Assembly: GCA_951394405.1 (NCBI GenBank)
Contig: OX596343.1
Span: 310,001-374,000, forward strand
DNA from: Coprinellus micaceus
Lineage: Eukaryota > Basidiomycota > Agaricomycetes > Agaricales > Psathyrellaceae
Length of the DNA: 64,000 bases
Direction of reading: 5' to 3'
Shown: positions 1 to 12,000 of the stretch, one piece after another
How positions within the stretch are numbered: the stretch's first letter is position 1
Layout: every line of letters starts with the position of its first letter
Position numbers and translations under genes: made by a program
Notes under the pieces: model-generated
The model's database searches: none
Told to the model about the DNA's origin: nothing
Seen by the model: the letters and a program-made list of their open reading frames with translations, nothing else

Positions 1-550
1 ACTATTCACGCCTGAAAATCGGTTTTCAGACGTTAGTGCGCCATTTTCAATATGCTGGCATCCCTAAATGTTCTGACTCGTTCGAAAGTGTGTCTCTGTG
101 GTCGGATAGATGAAGGAAGACCTCCAAGCGACACTTGGACGGTGGCCCACATGGAAAGGAGGACGAAGATATGTTTGAGGCTAACCTCGGCTTCTGGAAA
201 GTGTTTGAGTTTATTTATTTATTTTTGGTCGACAACTATCGGGGCCACTTAGCAGGTAGTTGCGTCTTTCCCTCGCCCACGTCAGAGGAAAGGTGAGCAT
301 ACTTGGCTTCGACTTGTGAATGGATGCCAATAACTCACCCAGGAAGTTCCGTGAATCGAATTCAAAGTATGACCAGACCTGGACGTATTAGTATTGTCAG
401 AACTGGGAGTTCGAGCTGCAACTTCTCCCTCGCGAGATTCACGTCCGCCCGTTCCGGGTTTCGTCACGGGTGTCAACACTATCACTCGTATTCCCTAGGT
501 CACGTCCTCGTGCTTCAGACGACAAGCCTCAAGGTGGCCGATTACGGATA

Positions 551-1171
551 AGGTAGTATTCATTGACTGTCTACTAACGTCACATGACTGTGACATTGCC
601 GTGACACTTCCTCTATAACAGGAAGTAAAGAATCGGAAAATGCATACTTTATTCTCCTGGTCGTTTTCCCAGAATCGGCTTCCATAGATCTGTGAGAAAC
701 ATTTCAAAAGGCTGCTCTATCAAATTTCGTGAAGATCGAGGGACATGGCGCGAAGTAGATCCCAAAACAAGATTTGTCACACCTTGAGGGGGGAAACACC
801 AGCAACCCACATCCTGTGGTTCCTGGTGAAGAGCCAACACTCAGATGCCCTTTATGATAGACAAGAATTGGTGTGGACACCAGTTGGGCACTCCCTACAC
901 CGCGGACGTGTCGTGACGCGTAAATTGGCGTGTATCAGGGGTGTTTCGGATGAAAATTGTATCTCCTTCGCCAGTTTGGCCCCGATTGTTCTGAAAGTCT
1001 CCCCGAATGGTCAAATCAAGATTCAGGACGGATCTATGGAGGCCAATTTGAGATATCTATCGCAGGAAATATGTTTATGTAGTTTCTCGGATTTTACTGG
1101 CGAATTACTACCCGATATGGACGTGTCACACAGGTCACGTGACGTTCGTAGACAGTCAATGAGTACTACCT
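551..1171. mobile_element. 621 bp MITE-like element with terminal inverted repeats and TA target duplication
   Basis: The left end AGGTAGTATTCATTGACTGT and the reverse complement of the right end AGGTAGTACTCATTGACTGT match over about 35 of the first 37 bases. The dinucleotide TA flanks both ends (549-550 and 1172-1173). The paralogous flank of the second Hsp70-like gene reads TTACGGATAGCTGTAA at 4818-4833, which is exactly the uninterrupted site with a single TA. This shows a TA-targeting insertion after the duplication. No transposase is visible inside; the longest open frame (745-1188) runs through the right terminal repeat and resembles nothing I know. TA duplication suits a Tc1/mariner-type non-autonomous element, but that assignment is inferred. 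Confidence 0.85.
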
Positions 1172-1471
1172 TAGCTGTAAAGAGTTAATCACCACTGATC
1201 ACTTTATCTCATCTTCCGTCCCACACAACAGGCGTGAACAGCCTGTTCAGAGCTTTTGCTGTGTTTCTCCTCTGCTCACATCGCACCGCAATAGACGTCA
1301 TATCGCAGAACGTCGAGGCTGCAGTCGTACCTTGAACTCTCTCACTTACGGCACGCTTCGATTCGCGATTGCGACCTTGGCGTAGGTTTGTCTCGATGGC
1401 CATAGGTACGGCCATGCTCACTGTACCACCTAGGCAGTACCTATCGACCCCTGGGAATACGCTGGGACAAG

Positions 1472-4024
1472 ATGGAGCATAAACCATATCAAGGGCGAAC
1501 GCGCAAGTTGGTGCTTGCTTTCGACGTTGGAACAACGTTTAGTGGCGTCTCGTATTGGTGAGGCTCCTGAAGTCTCAATAGCCCGCAGACCTCGCCTGCT
1601 TCCCAGGGAAGAACCCTATGGGACAGGGAGGATTTATCCTTTGGATCGGCATTTGGTGACCTGGATAGTTCCTGACGCATTCCCTGACTTTTCTTCAGTG
1701 TATTGGACCCCGGGTCGGTTCCCGAGATCAGGGGTGTAACAAGGTGCGCCTCGATCTTTCCTCTCGCTTTCGTGAATACTCAATCGCAAGCGCCTGCGTT
1801 GTGTTCTGAAGGTTCCCGGCTCAGGAGCTGGTCGGCATGGCGCCAAAGATACCAACGATAATCTACTACGACCAGGAAGGGGAAGTGCGAGCCGTGGATG
1901 CCGAGGCAGTGCGAGAGGGTGTCTTCGAAGAGGCAGAAGAGAATGGCTGGGTCAAGGCCGAATGGTATGGGCATTTATTAACATGACGATACAGAATTCA
2001 CTGAGCCCCCCGCCTCCAGGTTCAAATTGCACATCCGTCCCCGTAAAGGCGCATCATCGTCAGAGGTCTCTGCAAAGATCCCGCCGCTGCCACCCAACAA
2101 ATCCGCCACAGACGTTCTCGCCGACTTTCTCTCCTATCTTTTCGCCTGCGCCAAATCGTACATCTGTGTGACCCACGCGAATGGAGCTGAGCTTTGGGAC
2201 AGCGTGAAGGATGATATCGACTTCGTGCTAAGCCACCCGAATGGGTGGGAGGGGTACCAGCAGTCACATATTCGCCAAGCAGTGGAGAAGGCTGGCCTGA
2301 TTGATAAGTCGGAAGGCGAGAGAGTGAGTTTCATTAGTGAGGGTGAGGCGAGTTTGTGGTTTGCCTTGAAGCACGGACTGCCCAAGGAAACGATGGAGGT
2401 AAGTGACGGGCTCGATGCATCGCGGTGATACTAAGCTCGTTTCGGCTAGAGAGGGGACGGTGTGGTTGTTATCGATGCTGGAGGGGGCACAATTGACATC
2501 AGCACATATCAAAAGCCCATTGGGAGCGACAAGTTCGAGGAGATCGCTGCACCGAGGTGTATGTGCTACTTCAAGCCTGTCTCACCCCTCTCTAATACGC
2601 TGACCTACTGTCTTCCTTGTTGTAGGCTATTTCAAAGCTCAGTCTTTGTCAAAATTAGTGCTTGGCTGTTCTTGCAACGTGAGATCTCCCCTTCTCTCGC
2701 CACTCATGCATCTCCTTTCTAAATTCCGCACACAGGACTCCTCAAAGACTCGGATTACCTCAGCGAGCTCGACCATATCGTCGACTGCTTCGACAAAACA
2801 ACAAAGGTTCGCTTCTCGGACGATACAATGGTACAATACATCAAATTTGGGAGCACTAGGGACCGTGACGACGAGGTTGGGATCAGATTTGGCCAGTTGA
2901 AGCTGACAGGGTATGATGTGGCGACATTCTTCTCGGAGAGTGTCAATTGTATCACTGGGACCGTGGAGGAGATGCTTCGGACATTGACTCCGACAAATGC
3001 TTGCACGATCAAGGTGGGCGTACTTGCCACCTCGATGGAGTTCAGTGTATGAACCCCCCTTTTCTTACTCCAAGCATGCCGTGCTGGTTGGTGGATTTGG
3101 TGCCTCGGAATGGCTACTCAAAGAGCTTCAGAACGAGCTACGCCCTCTCGGCTTGACACTCATGCGGCCAGAACTATACGTGTACGTTCTATCGCTACTG
3201 ACCCTTGGCACTCGCTAATCAAGTCGATAGTAACAAGGCTGTTTCGGATGGTGCGCTTGATTTTCACCTTTCATCTCGGATCCAAGCAAGGATTGCCAAG
3301 TACGACTATGGCACATTTCACCGGGTATGTAAAAGGACGCCTTTCTCCCCCTACTGTTCCACTTGATCAACGTCTCCCTCCACCATGCCTTTAGACCGAG
3401 TTCGACCCCTCAGACCCTGACCACAAAATCAGATCAGATAGGGTCGTCCCCGCAGCGGGTGGCCGAACGATGCTTCGCGACCACTTCGGTAGCCTACTGG
3501 AGAGGGTGCGCATTTTCCTGCATTCGAAAATATATTAACAGGAGGACTGTGCAATGTATAGGGCACCCGTGTTACAGACGAGAAGGAAGTTAGAATACGA
3601 CTTGGCCAAGAGGCAACTGACCTACACTCGCTACGACAGCAGCTTCAGCTGGTTATTGAAGTGTATTGTTACACCGCCAAGCAGGAGAAACCGAAGTTCA
3701 GAGACATGGATCCGCGTAAGTTTCGCCCTCTCACACGGGCGTTCAGCACCCTGACAGCCCTCCCCGGGCTATCTCGTAGACGGCTTTTGGAAACTCTGTT
3801 CGATCAACGTTGACCTCTCACACCTCCCACCCAAGGAAAAGCGAAATCTGGGATACGAAGTGTACTACAGGGTCAGCTTCTCCGTCGTCTTGAAGTTCAA
3901 CTCCACAGAGCTCAAGGCACAGGTGGCATGGGAAGAGAACGGAGAAGAGCGGAGGTACGATGGCTTCAGCTCTGTTGGACTTGTCGTCCCTCCGGAGAAT
4001 GCGAAAGCTGACGGACCCGTATAA
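1472..4024 (+). CDS. Hsp70-like ATPase, copy 1
   Basis: This belongs to the expanded fungal group of Hsp70/actin-fold ATPases that resemble the Hsp70 nucleotide-binding domain but lack a canonical peptide-binding half; the cellular role is unknown. The start at 1472 gives MEHKPYQG, followed by the phosphate-1 motif FDVGTTFSGVSY. About a dozen short exons follow. Phosphate-2 is DAGGGTIDIS (near 2485-2515) and the adenosine motif is VLVGGFGASEW (near 3080-3115). The last exon (about 3780-4024) ends in a beta-rich tail also seen in copy 2. One junction is unusual. At the intron near 2557-2625 the donor used by copy 2 would shift the frame here, because exon 2626 onward has lost one base. A donor two bases upstream (2557) restores it. 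Probably functional, but transcript evidence would settle that junction. Confidence 0.8.
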
Positions 4025-5164
4025 CGACGTGTAGGAGCACAGCGAGCGTCATATTCTACCCAGACTAATCCACGTGTCGGAAGAATGGCCTGGTGGTGAG
4101 GCTATCCTCAAGCTTGGAACTTCACAGCGCCTGCCTGTGTATCAAATCAACCTTATGTTTACCAGCGGACATACTGCATTTTTGCATGCACCCTCGCGGT
4201 GATAAGGTCCCACCTAGTCTCGACTCAATCATGTCCGCTCCTCTCACGAAATGTGAGAGGTGGCTTTGTTGAACCCAGGGTCGCAATTAAGCTCGTGGTC
4301 GATGAAGGAACAGGCACAGCGAAGGAGACTGTGTGTAGGGCGTCCTTGTCGCCATTATTCTGGACGCAATTGGGGGTTTACCTGGAAACGGAAAAGGAGT
4401 GCAGTATTCGGGGTATGGCGCAGTGGTGCTTGGAATCGCTACTCACGCCTGAATATTGAGTTCTTGCGCAGTTGTCGGTATACCGACGCCTTCAAAAGGC
4501 CTGACTAGTTTGAAAGGGAATTTTGAATCTGCTCGGATTTATTTATTTATTTTTGGTTAAAAAGCGATCTACGGTTACTCACTCAGCAACTCCGGTAGCA
4601 TCCTTTCCACGTCCATGTTGGAGGAAGGTGAGCATGTTTGACCGCGAAAGGTGCTAAAATGTCGAATCCAAGTCTATAGTGAAACACGACACTCGTAGTG
4701 ACGTTTCTCAGAACAGCGAATCGAGCTACTCCTCTCCCTCCAAATCAATGACCATTGACGTGTTTGAAATTTCCGAACCGGTGTCCTGGTGCCTCGGGGA
4801 AAGGGTGGACATGCCGTTTACGGATAGCTGTAAAACAGTCAACCCGCGCTGAGCGCTGAGCACTGATTGCTCATCTCATCTTCCATCTTTCACTACAAGC
4901 TTGAACGGTTCAGAGCTTTTGCAGTATAGGCCCCCCGCTTGGCCGCCTAGAAGCTGCATTATACCACGATTGACGACACATCGGAGATCGTTGAACGTTG
5001 CGAGTTGCGGCAGTGGTACGTTGAACTCATCGCTCATACCCGTCACTGCACTCCGATACGTACCATTCGATTTGCGATAGCAACGCTGAGGTGGGTTTGC
5101 GTCGACAATCGCAGGTACCATGCTCACCATGATACTTAGGTATATCGGGTATAGTATCAATCGA

Positions 5165-7807
5165 TATGGAACGCAAACCATATAAAGGGCTAAAGCGCAA
5201 GCTCGTCCTCGCTTTCGATGTCGGAACGACGTTCAGTGGTGTCTCGTATTGGTAAGGGTCGTCTCCGAAGTTTCAGCGACCCTCTGCTTCCCAAGGCAGT
5301 ACCCTGCCACACAGACAGTATTTACGCTTTGGATCGCCTTCGACTTTTTGAGAAGGATAGTTCCTGACGCACTCCCTGACTTTCTTCAGCGTATTGGACC
5401 CCGGGTCGGTTCCCGAGATGAGAGGCGTAACAAGGTCCGCCTCGATCTTTCCCTTAACTTTCATAGATGCTCAAGCGCAGCGCCTGAACCGTGTTCTGAA
5501 GGTTCCCGGCTCAGGAGCAGGTCGGCATAGCGTCAAAGATACCGACGATAATCTACTACGACCAGGCAGGGGAAGTGCGAGCCGTGGGCGCCGAGGCAGT
5601 GCGAGAGGGTGTCTTCGAAGAGGCAGAAGAGAATGGCTGGGTCAAGGTCGAATGGTACGCCCTCCCTAGCACGACATTATCCAATTTACCGAGCCGCTCT
5701 ATTCCCAGGTTTAAATTGCACGTTCGTCCCCGTAAGAGTGCCTCAACGTCTGAAATTTCTGCAAAGATCCCGCCGCTACCACCCAACAAATCCGTCACAG
5801 ACGTCCTCGCCGATTATCTTTCTTACCTGTTCACCTGTGCCAAATCATATGTTCGTGTGACCCATGCCAATGGAGCCGAGCTCTGGGACAGTGTGAAGGA
5901 CAACATCGACTTCGTACTGAGCCACCCAAATGGATGGGAGGGATATCAGCAAGCCCAGATTCGCCGTGCAGTGGTGAGGGCGGGGTTGATTGGAAAATCG
6001 GAAGACGAGAGAGTGAGTCTCATTAGCGAGGGTGAGGCGAGTTTGTGGTTCGCCCTGAAGCATGGGCTGCCAAAGGAAGCGATGGAGGTAACGTACCGCA
6101 TCCGATGTGTCGTGGCGATATTGATCTCCCCTTCCGTCTAGAGAGGGGAGGGTGTGGTTGTTATTGACGCTGGAGGAGGCACAATCGACATCAGCACGTA
6201 TCGGAAACCTACTGGAGGCAACAAATTTGAAGAGATCGCGTCACCCCGGTGTGCGTACGAGCGTCTTGCCATGTCCCATCAAACAACCCGTTAACATTCT
6301 CCCTTGTTGTAGGCCACTTTCAAGGCTCAGTGTTTGTGAACATCAACGCCCGGCTTTTCTTGGAAAGTGGGGCTCATCTCTCCCGTTGGGCTGATACCCC
6401 TTTCTAAGCCCTGCTCACAGGATTCCTCAAGGACTCTGAATATCTCAACGAGCTCGACCACATCGTTGAGTGCTTCGATAAAACAACTAAAGTTCGATTC
6501 TCGGACGACACACTGGTACAGTACATCAAGTTCGGGAGCACGAAGGACCGCGACGACGAGGTTGGGATTAGATTTGGCCAGTTGAAGCTAAGCGGGCGCG
6601 ATGTCGCGACGTTCTTTAAACAGAGCGTCAGGTGTATGATATTCTTAGGCCAGGTGTTCACCTCATCAAGGTGAGTGATGTTATTGCCTTGGTGCCATCG
6701 AATGTTTGAAATTTTGTATTCCCACACCCAGCATGCCGTGTTGGTTGGTGGGTTTGGTGGCTCAGAGTGGCTGCTCTCTATACTTCAGAAAGAGCTGCGG
6801 CCGCTTGGGTTGACTGTCATGAGGCCAGACTTATACGTGTACGTTCAACCTACTCTACTGATCCTCACTACCTGTCCCTTAGCCCAAAACATTGATCATT
6901 TCTTGCTAACAGGGGCAAGGCAGTTTCAGACGGTGCTATCGCTTTCCATCTTTCATCTCAAATCCAGGCAAGAACCGCAAAGTATGATTATGGTGTCATC
7001 TACCAGGTACGTGGTAGGGCGTGTTCCTCACCCTAACTCCCCACCTCTGCTAGTTGTCTTGCTCATCACTAACCGGACCCGTAGACTCATTTCAACCCTG
7101 GTGACCCCGACCATATCAGCAGACGGGATGGGGCCGTCGTGCTAGCTAGTGGACAACTCGCTCTTAGCACCTCCTGCTTTGAAGTCGTGCTTAAAAAGGC
7201 ACAAATTCTCTTCCCAATATCAATAAAACGACTAACCAACAGACAGGGCACCCGTTTGTCCAACGAGGATGAGACCATATTAAGGTTTTCCCGGGTGGAA
7301 GCAACTTCAAAAGAGTTGCGGAAAGTGCTTAGACAGAGGCGGCCCAGTATATATTGCTACAGTGGCCATTTGGAAAACCCCAGGTTCGTGGACATGGATC
7401 AAGGTGCGTTCACCCCCTTCAATCATCCTTCTCATGGTATACGGGGTCACGTATGCGGTGCATGTATCTTGCGTCCAGGGGAATTGATCATCGTCCCCTC
7501 CGACCCCACAGATAATTTTTGGAGACTCTGCGCGATTGACGCCGACCTCTCTCACCTCCCACTTACGCGAAAGCGAACCCTTGGAGGGGACGGGTACTAC
7601 TATACGATCGACTACTGCGTCGTTCTCAAGATAAGCCGCACAGAGCTCAAGGCACAAGTGGCATGGCTGGAGAATGGGGAGGAGGTGAGGTACGTTTCAG
7701 CCCCAGTCCCGTTGAAGGGGAGCTCATTCGTGCGCCGTGTAGGAGTCCGGCGAGTATCATCTTCTACCCAGACTAAGCTTTATGCGGGCTCGATGTCGGA
7801 AAAATGA
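5165..7807 (+). CDS. Hsp70-like ATPase, copy 2 (integrity doubtful)
   Basis: Tandem paralogue of the upstream gene, starting MERKPYKG and keeping FDVGTTFSGVSY, DAGGGTIDIS and VLVGGFGGSEW. Most exon junctions match copy 1. Three oddities suggest decay or altered splicing. First, near 6624-6670 the exon before VLVGGFGG is 28 nt shorter than in copy 1; with the homologous donor the frame breaks and a stop follows soon after, while a weak donor at 6654 would keep the frame. Second, the homologous donor near 7199 reads GC instead of GT. Third, from 7139 to 7807 the frame is open straight through both expected introns, ending in a C-terminus different from copy 1. It could be a working gene with shifted splice sites or a young pseudogene; the sequence alone does not decide. 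Confidence 0.6.
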
Positions 7808-8253
7808 GAGCTTGTGGTGGTTGCAGAGGGTGTCAGTTATTCGGCGGTGTACGGATAAAGTCTATGCGTCCCAGCGGATACGCCATCTTTGTTCAGGGAG
7901 ATAGTGATCGTCTCGGTTAGCAATTATATAATAATTTAGGTACCCACCACAGTGTGCGCGGCGGCTTGCACCAAGCTTGTACCTGAGACTGAAGTTCCTC
8001 ATTCAGTTCGGAGGCACAGTGAGAGCGGTGAGCTGCTTCTGGGCTACCTAGTCTCGTCCCCATCCGTTTTCGGATGTGACCTCCAAAGGAGCCGCGTTTT
8101 TGACGCTGCCATCAACACTCAAACCAGATATCGAAGCTATTTACATGACATGTCAGTCATTCGGATCGATTCAGGTCTACCAAAATTTGTGAGTAAGGTC
8201 TCTCCCTCTTCAGCACCCGAAGCTTCAGTGATCCTCTTACCATTATATTGCAT
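7808..8253. other. Intergenic, no gene seen
   Basis: Convergent 3' flanks of the second Hsp70-like gene and the P-loop gene. There is an AT-rich patch near 7920-7940. The open frame reaching across 7952-8359 overlaps the antisense of the downstream gene and has no family resemblance. Confidence 0.5.
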
Positions 8254-8891
8254 CTACAAACGAGCAAAGCCCATCATTGAAACCACCCTATCGAACAGGA
8301 CCCTGCGGTCGGCTCCAAGCAGCCGATATGGGATCCCTAACTCCTCCAGCAATCGCTGAAAAACACCCATGCATTCCTCCTGCTGCTCCATTGAGCGGAT
8401 ACCATCGTCAACAACCCAGTCCTTGACCGGAGCCAGGAGGACTATGACCGACTCTGCATTTCGATACCGCCCCAAGGCAACCTGGAAAGGTTCGCTGCCG
8501 ACAAGCTTCGCCTTTCGGGACTGCGCCTCATACGCCGACGCCGACGTCAGGATGGCGTAGACAATAGGGTCAATGGCAGACCTATCGCATACGATAAGGC
8601 TGCTGCTTTCCAACGCCTTCTCTTCCTCCTCCAAGTGTGCTTCCATGATGTCAGACTGCATCTGTAGATTTGCGATTGTATCCCTGCTATAGCCTTTCTC
8701 GCGCATGACTCGTCGAGCCACTTCCCTGACATAGGCGGCGCTCTCGAGTCCCAGCCTCTTGGCTAGGGCGTCGCAGAGTGTCGTCTTTCCAGTGGACTGT
8801 ACGCGCGACAGGACTCAGTACTCATGGATGAGCTCTGAAGCGTGCTCAGACTACTCACAGATGGACCGATGATATAGATAGCCTTCTTCAT
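8254..8891 (-). CDS. NadR/Ttd14-like P-loop NTPase
   Basis: Two exons (8891-8859 and 8796-8254) encode 191 residues. Exon 1 begins MKKAIYIIGPS, and the splice completes the Walker A motif GPSSTGKTTLCDAL. That follows the AAA_28 family (the ATPase/kinase domain of NadR and its eukaryotic Ttd14-like relatives). The pattern VCDRSAIDPIVYA resembles the Walker B/substrate region of that family, and a C-terminal stretch LLEELGIPYRLLGADR is typical of its end. These proteins are thought to act on nucleotide or dinucleotide substrates, but fungal single-domain members are uncharacterised. Only 165 bp separate its start from the divergent RdRP gene, so the two share a compact promoter region. Confidence 0.8.
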
Positions 8892-9056
8892 GCTGCCAGT
8901 TGGGAGCAAGGACAAAGCTGCGGATTCCGTAATGCCCTCTGCCCTATAAAGCCATTCTCGATTTAGGCGCCCGTCCCACGGTCTCTCTCCTTCCTTCCAC
9001 CTTGTCGATTGACCTTGCTGCGCAGATTCGCTCTTCCTAGCAGTGTCAAGAGAAAG

Positions 9057-12000
9057 ATGAAGCTGAAGGCACTCGTTCTCCGCGAGCGCACGACGAATAC
9101 ACCGAAAGAAGAGGAATGGAAGTTCAATATTCCCCAGAATTACATAGCCACGCGGCTGCGCAGGGAGAAGATGCTCAAGATAACGTTCTCAGACGCAGGT
9201 ATCGTGCTTGATACTGACAAGATATCATCCAACCGCATTCTCCACTCGGACGACCCAACCAAGTTCATCCTTCTCGGCGTCAAACGGTCATTCCGATTCC
9301 CGGACCATCCGCCAAAAATCACCACCGAGTACCTGGTTCGGTTCTTCAAAGCTGGGCTCATCCTGAATGGCGTTCAATACCGCTTTTACCATCACAGCAA
9401 CAGTCAATTGGTGAGTGTACCCCATCATTCGGACGTGCTAGGACTTACCACGGACACAGCGCGAAAGGTCGTGTTTTCTGAGGGAAGCCAACTCGGATAA
9501 AGAGCTCGACGACAGGATCTATGCCCTGGGAGATTTTGGTCGAATCATGAATGCTTCTAAACGTATGCATTCTCTTTCGCCGCCGCCGTGCCAGCTGAGA
9601 GCCCCGCACTTCAGGTGCCAAGAGAATCGGCCTGCTGTTCTCCTCTGCGCAAGTTGATCTGCAGCTGGACCCCAAGTACGTCGCCGACATTCCGGATATC
9701 GAGATCGGGGACGAAGTTTTCTCGGATGGATGTGGGCTCGTGACCAAACGGTTGGCTGTCACGGTCGCCAAACAGAAAGGGATCGTATTTCGAGGAACGA
9801 GGTACACTCCCACTGTACTTCAGATCAGGTATGCCTTCACTGCCTCCCTATGCAAATTCCGCCTCATACCACATCTCAAGGTACCTTGGGTACAAAGGAG
9901 TTTTGATGCTTCATCCCAGGATGGACGTGGAGAACCGCTCCAGGGACGGCGTCAATGAGCACATTCACCTCGCCGAGTTCCGCAAGAGCATGAAGAAATT
10001 CAAAGCAACCGGTGACAACAGCTTCTCGGTGGTCGGCTACTCCAAGCCTTACTCCTTTGGCCGCCTCAACAACGATATCGTAGTCCTCCTGTCCTGTCTC
10101 GGCGTCTCCAACGATAAATTCCTCCAGAAGCAACAACAGTACTTTCAATGGATCCAAGATGCAATTGTAGACGTTCCTTCCGCAGTCGACTTCCTATCCT
10201 CCACTGACAAGTACCCGCTTGCGGAGAAAGTATTCTTGGATGGCCTCACGGAGCCCCACCTGCGGGAGATCCGTAAGCTTCAGATGGATGAGCTGAGTAG
10301 GCACCACGACAAGGAGACCAACAAGTTCAAGACGCGGATGTTGATCCACAAGTCTCGGAGGCTCTACGGCGTCTGCGACCCACTCCAAGTCTTAAAGGAA
10401 GGTCAGGTGCATATCCGGATTACGGCCGGGAGAAAGGGTCCCTCAACCCCAATACATGGAGACGTCCTGGTCGTCAGGAACCCCTGCTTGCATCCCGGTG
10501 CGTTCAACGTATCCCCTCCTCAATGAACCTTGTTGATGGGCGCTTTTCAAGGTGATTGTCTGAAGCTAAGAGCAGTTGCCAATGACGAGCTCTCCCATCT
10601 CGTTGACTGCATCGTTTTCGCAACTGTGGCGAAGCCAGGTCACAAGGCAGCTCCATCCATGACCAGCGGAGGAGATCTCGACGGTACGTGTGGCTGCATC
10701 GAGTCGCACTTTGGAGAGTGACCCTCTTTTCCTCAAGGCGACGAATTCTTCATTTTATGGGATCCAGACATCGTACCAACTAACACTCACGAGGTAATGT
10801 ACTACACCGCTCCGGTGTATACGTAGCCGCTTACCCTTACCCTAGTCATACGACTATCCTCCAAATAGGGAGCGGAAGAGCAAGGCTCTCACCAGGATGG
10901 ATCTAGCGACGTATTTTGCATCGTACAACACGTACGCCCAGCGTTCCAGCTTTCCCACCTTTGATTCCATTGACGCTTTGAACAGTTCCGGTGTTGCCAG
11001 GGTCTCCGCTCTCCATAACAAATGGGCGATTGCTAGCCCTCTGGGTGCCCTCTGTGCGGAATGTCAAGAGTTGAACGCGTTGCATTCTCAGTCCGTCGAT
11101 GGAGCTATAATTACCATTCCAGAGAGGCTTAAAAACCCCCCGGAACCAGCGGGTCCTTTCATCATCGACCTCCTCCGGGAAAACGAGGAAGCCTTCGAAG
11201 CCAACTTCCTCGAGCAACGCTCGAACGTGGTAGCCCTGCGAGAAGCAGATGTAGAAGAACCCAAAGTCCTTCTCGAGCGGTTCATCAAGAACCAGAAGGA
11301 GCTCAATGCCCTTTCCGAGTACGAAGTATTTGACCTGGCGCTCAGGTTCTCCCGGAAGTACAACTTCGACATTGTCCCTTTCCTATCTCAAATTGACATG
11401 TCAGCTCTTGGAGCTATGGAGAAGCACATCATGTCGTCAGCATTGAACCTTTCCCGGATTGACTACCCTTACATCTGGAATTCCCTGTTTCAATCCGACA
11501 TACTCGACTCTACGGACCTGAATTCTCATGGCCTTGACATGTCTTGTTCTCTCCAAAAATTGTACTCTTCAACCGAGCACAGCCAAGTGACATTTTTCGA
11601 ATATCTTCGGAGGGCGACACAGGACTATACCCGGAAACTCCTTCTCATCAGGGTGAGCCCCTACTAGGCCCGTCAAGGGGTGATCTTAACGGTTTACTTC
11701 ACCGCACAGACAGACGAGCGGTTCGCCGTCGGGATATTCATGAGGGGGAACATCCCATGGGATGAAGATCCTGAGGTGAATGAAAATGTCGTGGTTGTGT
11801 CTTTCCTATCCCAATCATCCATAACAACACCGACCAACCGCCCCTGTACCAAGGGCTTTCGACTGCATTGCAGCTTCTCCAAGATGGAACTCTACAACAA
11901 GCAGAGGAGCGATACCTTCATATTTATCCAGCGCTCGCCATTCGGCCTTCAGTCCGACGTCGTAACGAGCATTGCTTTACAGAAAATATCCACGACGGTT

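Larger units (their letters stand above)
1..7807. repeat. Tandem segmental duplication (two Hsp70-like units)
   Basis: Two head-to-tail units. Unit 1 runs from the left edge to about 4440 and unit 2 from about 4440 to about 7807. Similarity covers the exons and also about 0.7 kb of 5' flank. Both flanks carry a TTTATTTATTTATTTTTGGT tract (near 211 and 4539), a GAGGAAAGGTGAGCAT-like stretch (near 286 and 4622), the word TTACGGATA (near 542 and 4818) and a CTCATCTTCC-like stretch (near 1207 and 4875). Introns and flanks have drifted far more than exons, so the duplication is not recent. Unit 1 may begin left of the window. Confidence 0.85.

Noticed and set aside
5165..7807. Firm pseudogene call for Hsp70-like copy 2
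   Set aside because: A weak in-frame donor at 6654 and read-through of the last introns could still give a full-length protein, so it is left as a doubtful gene.
9009..9056. N-terminal extension of the RdRP gene (TTG start)
   Set aside because: No ATG lies upstream in frame; the first ATG is at 9057.
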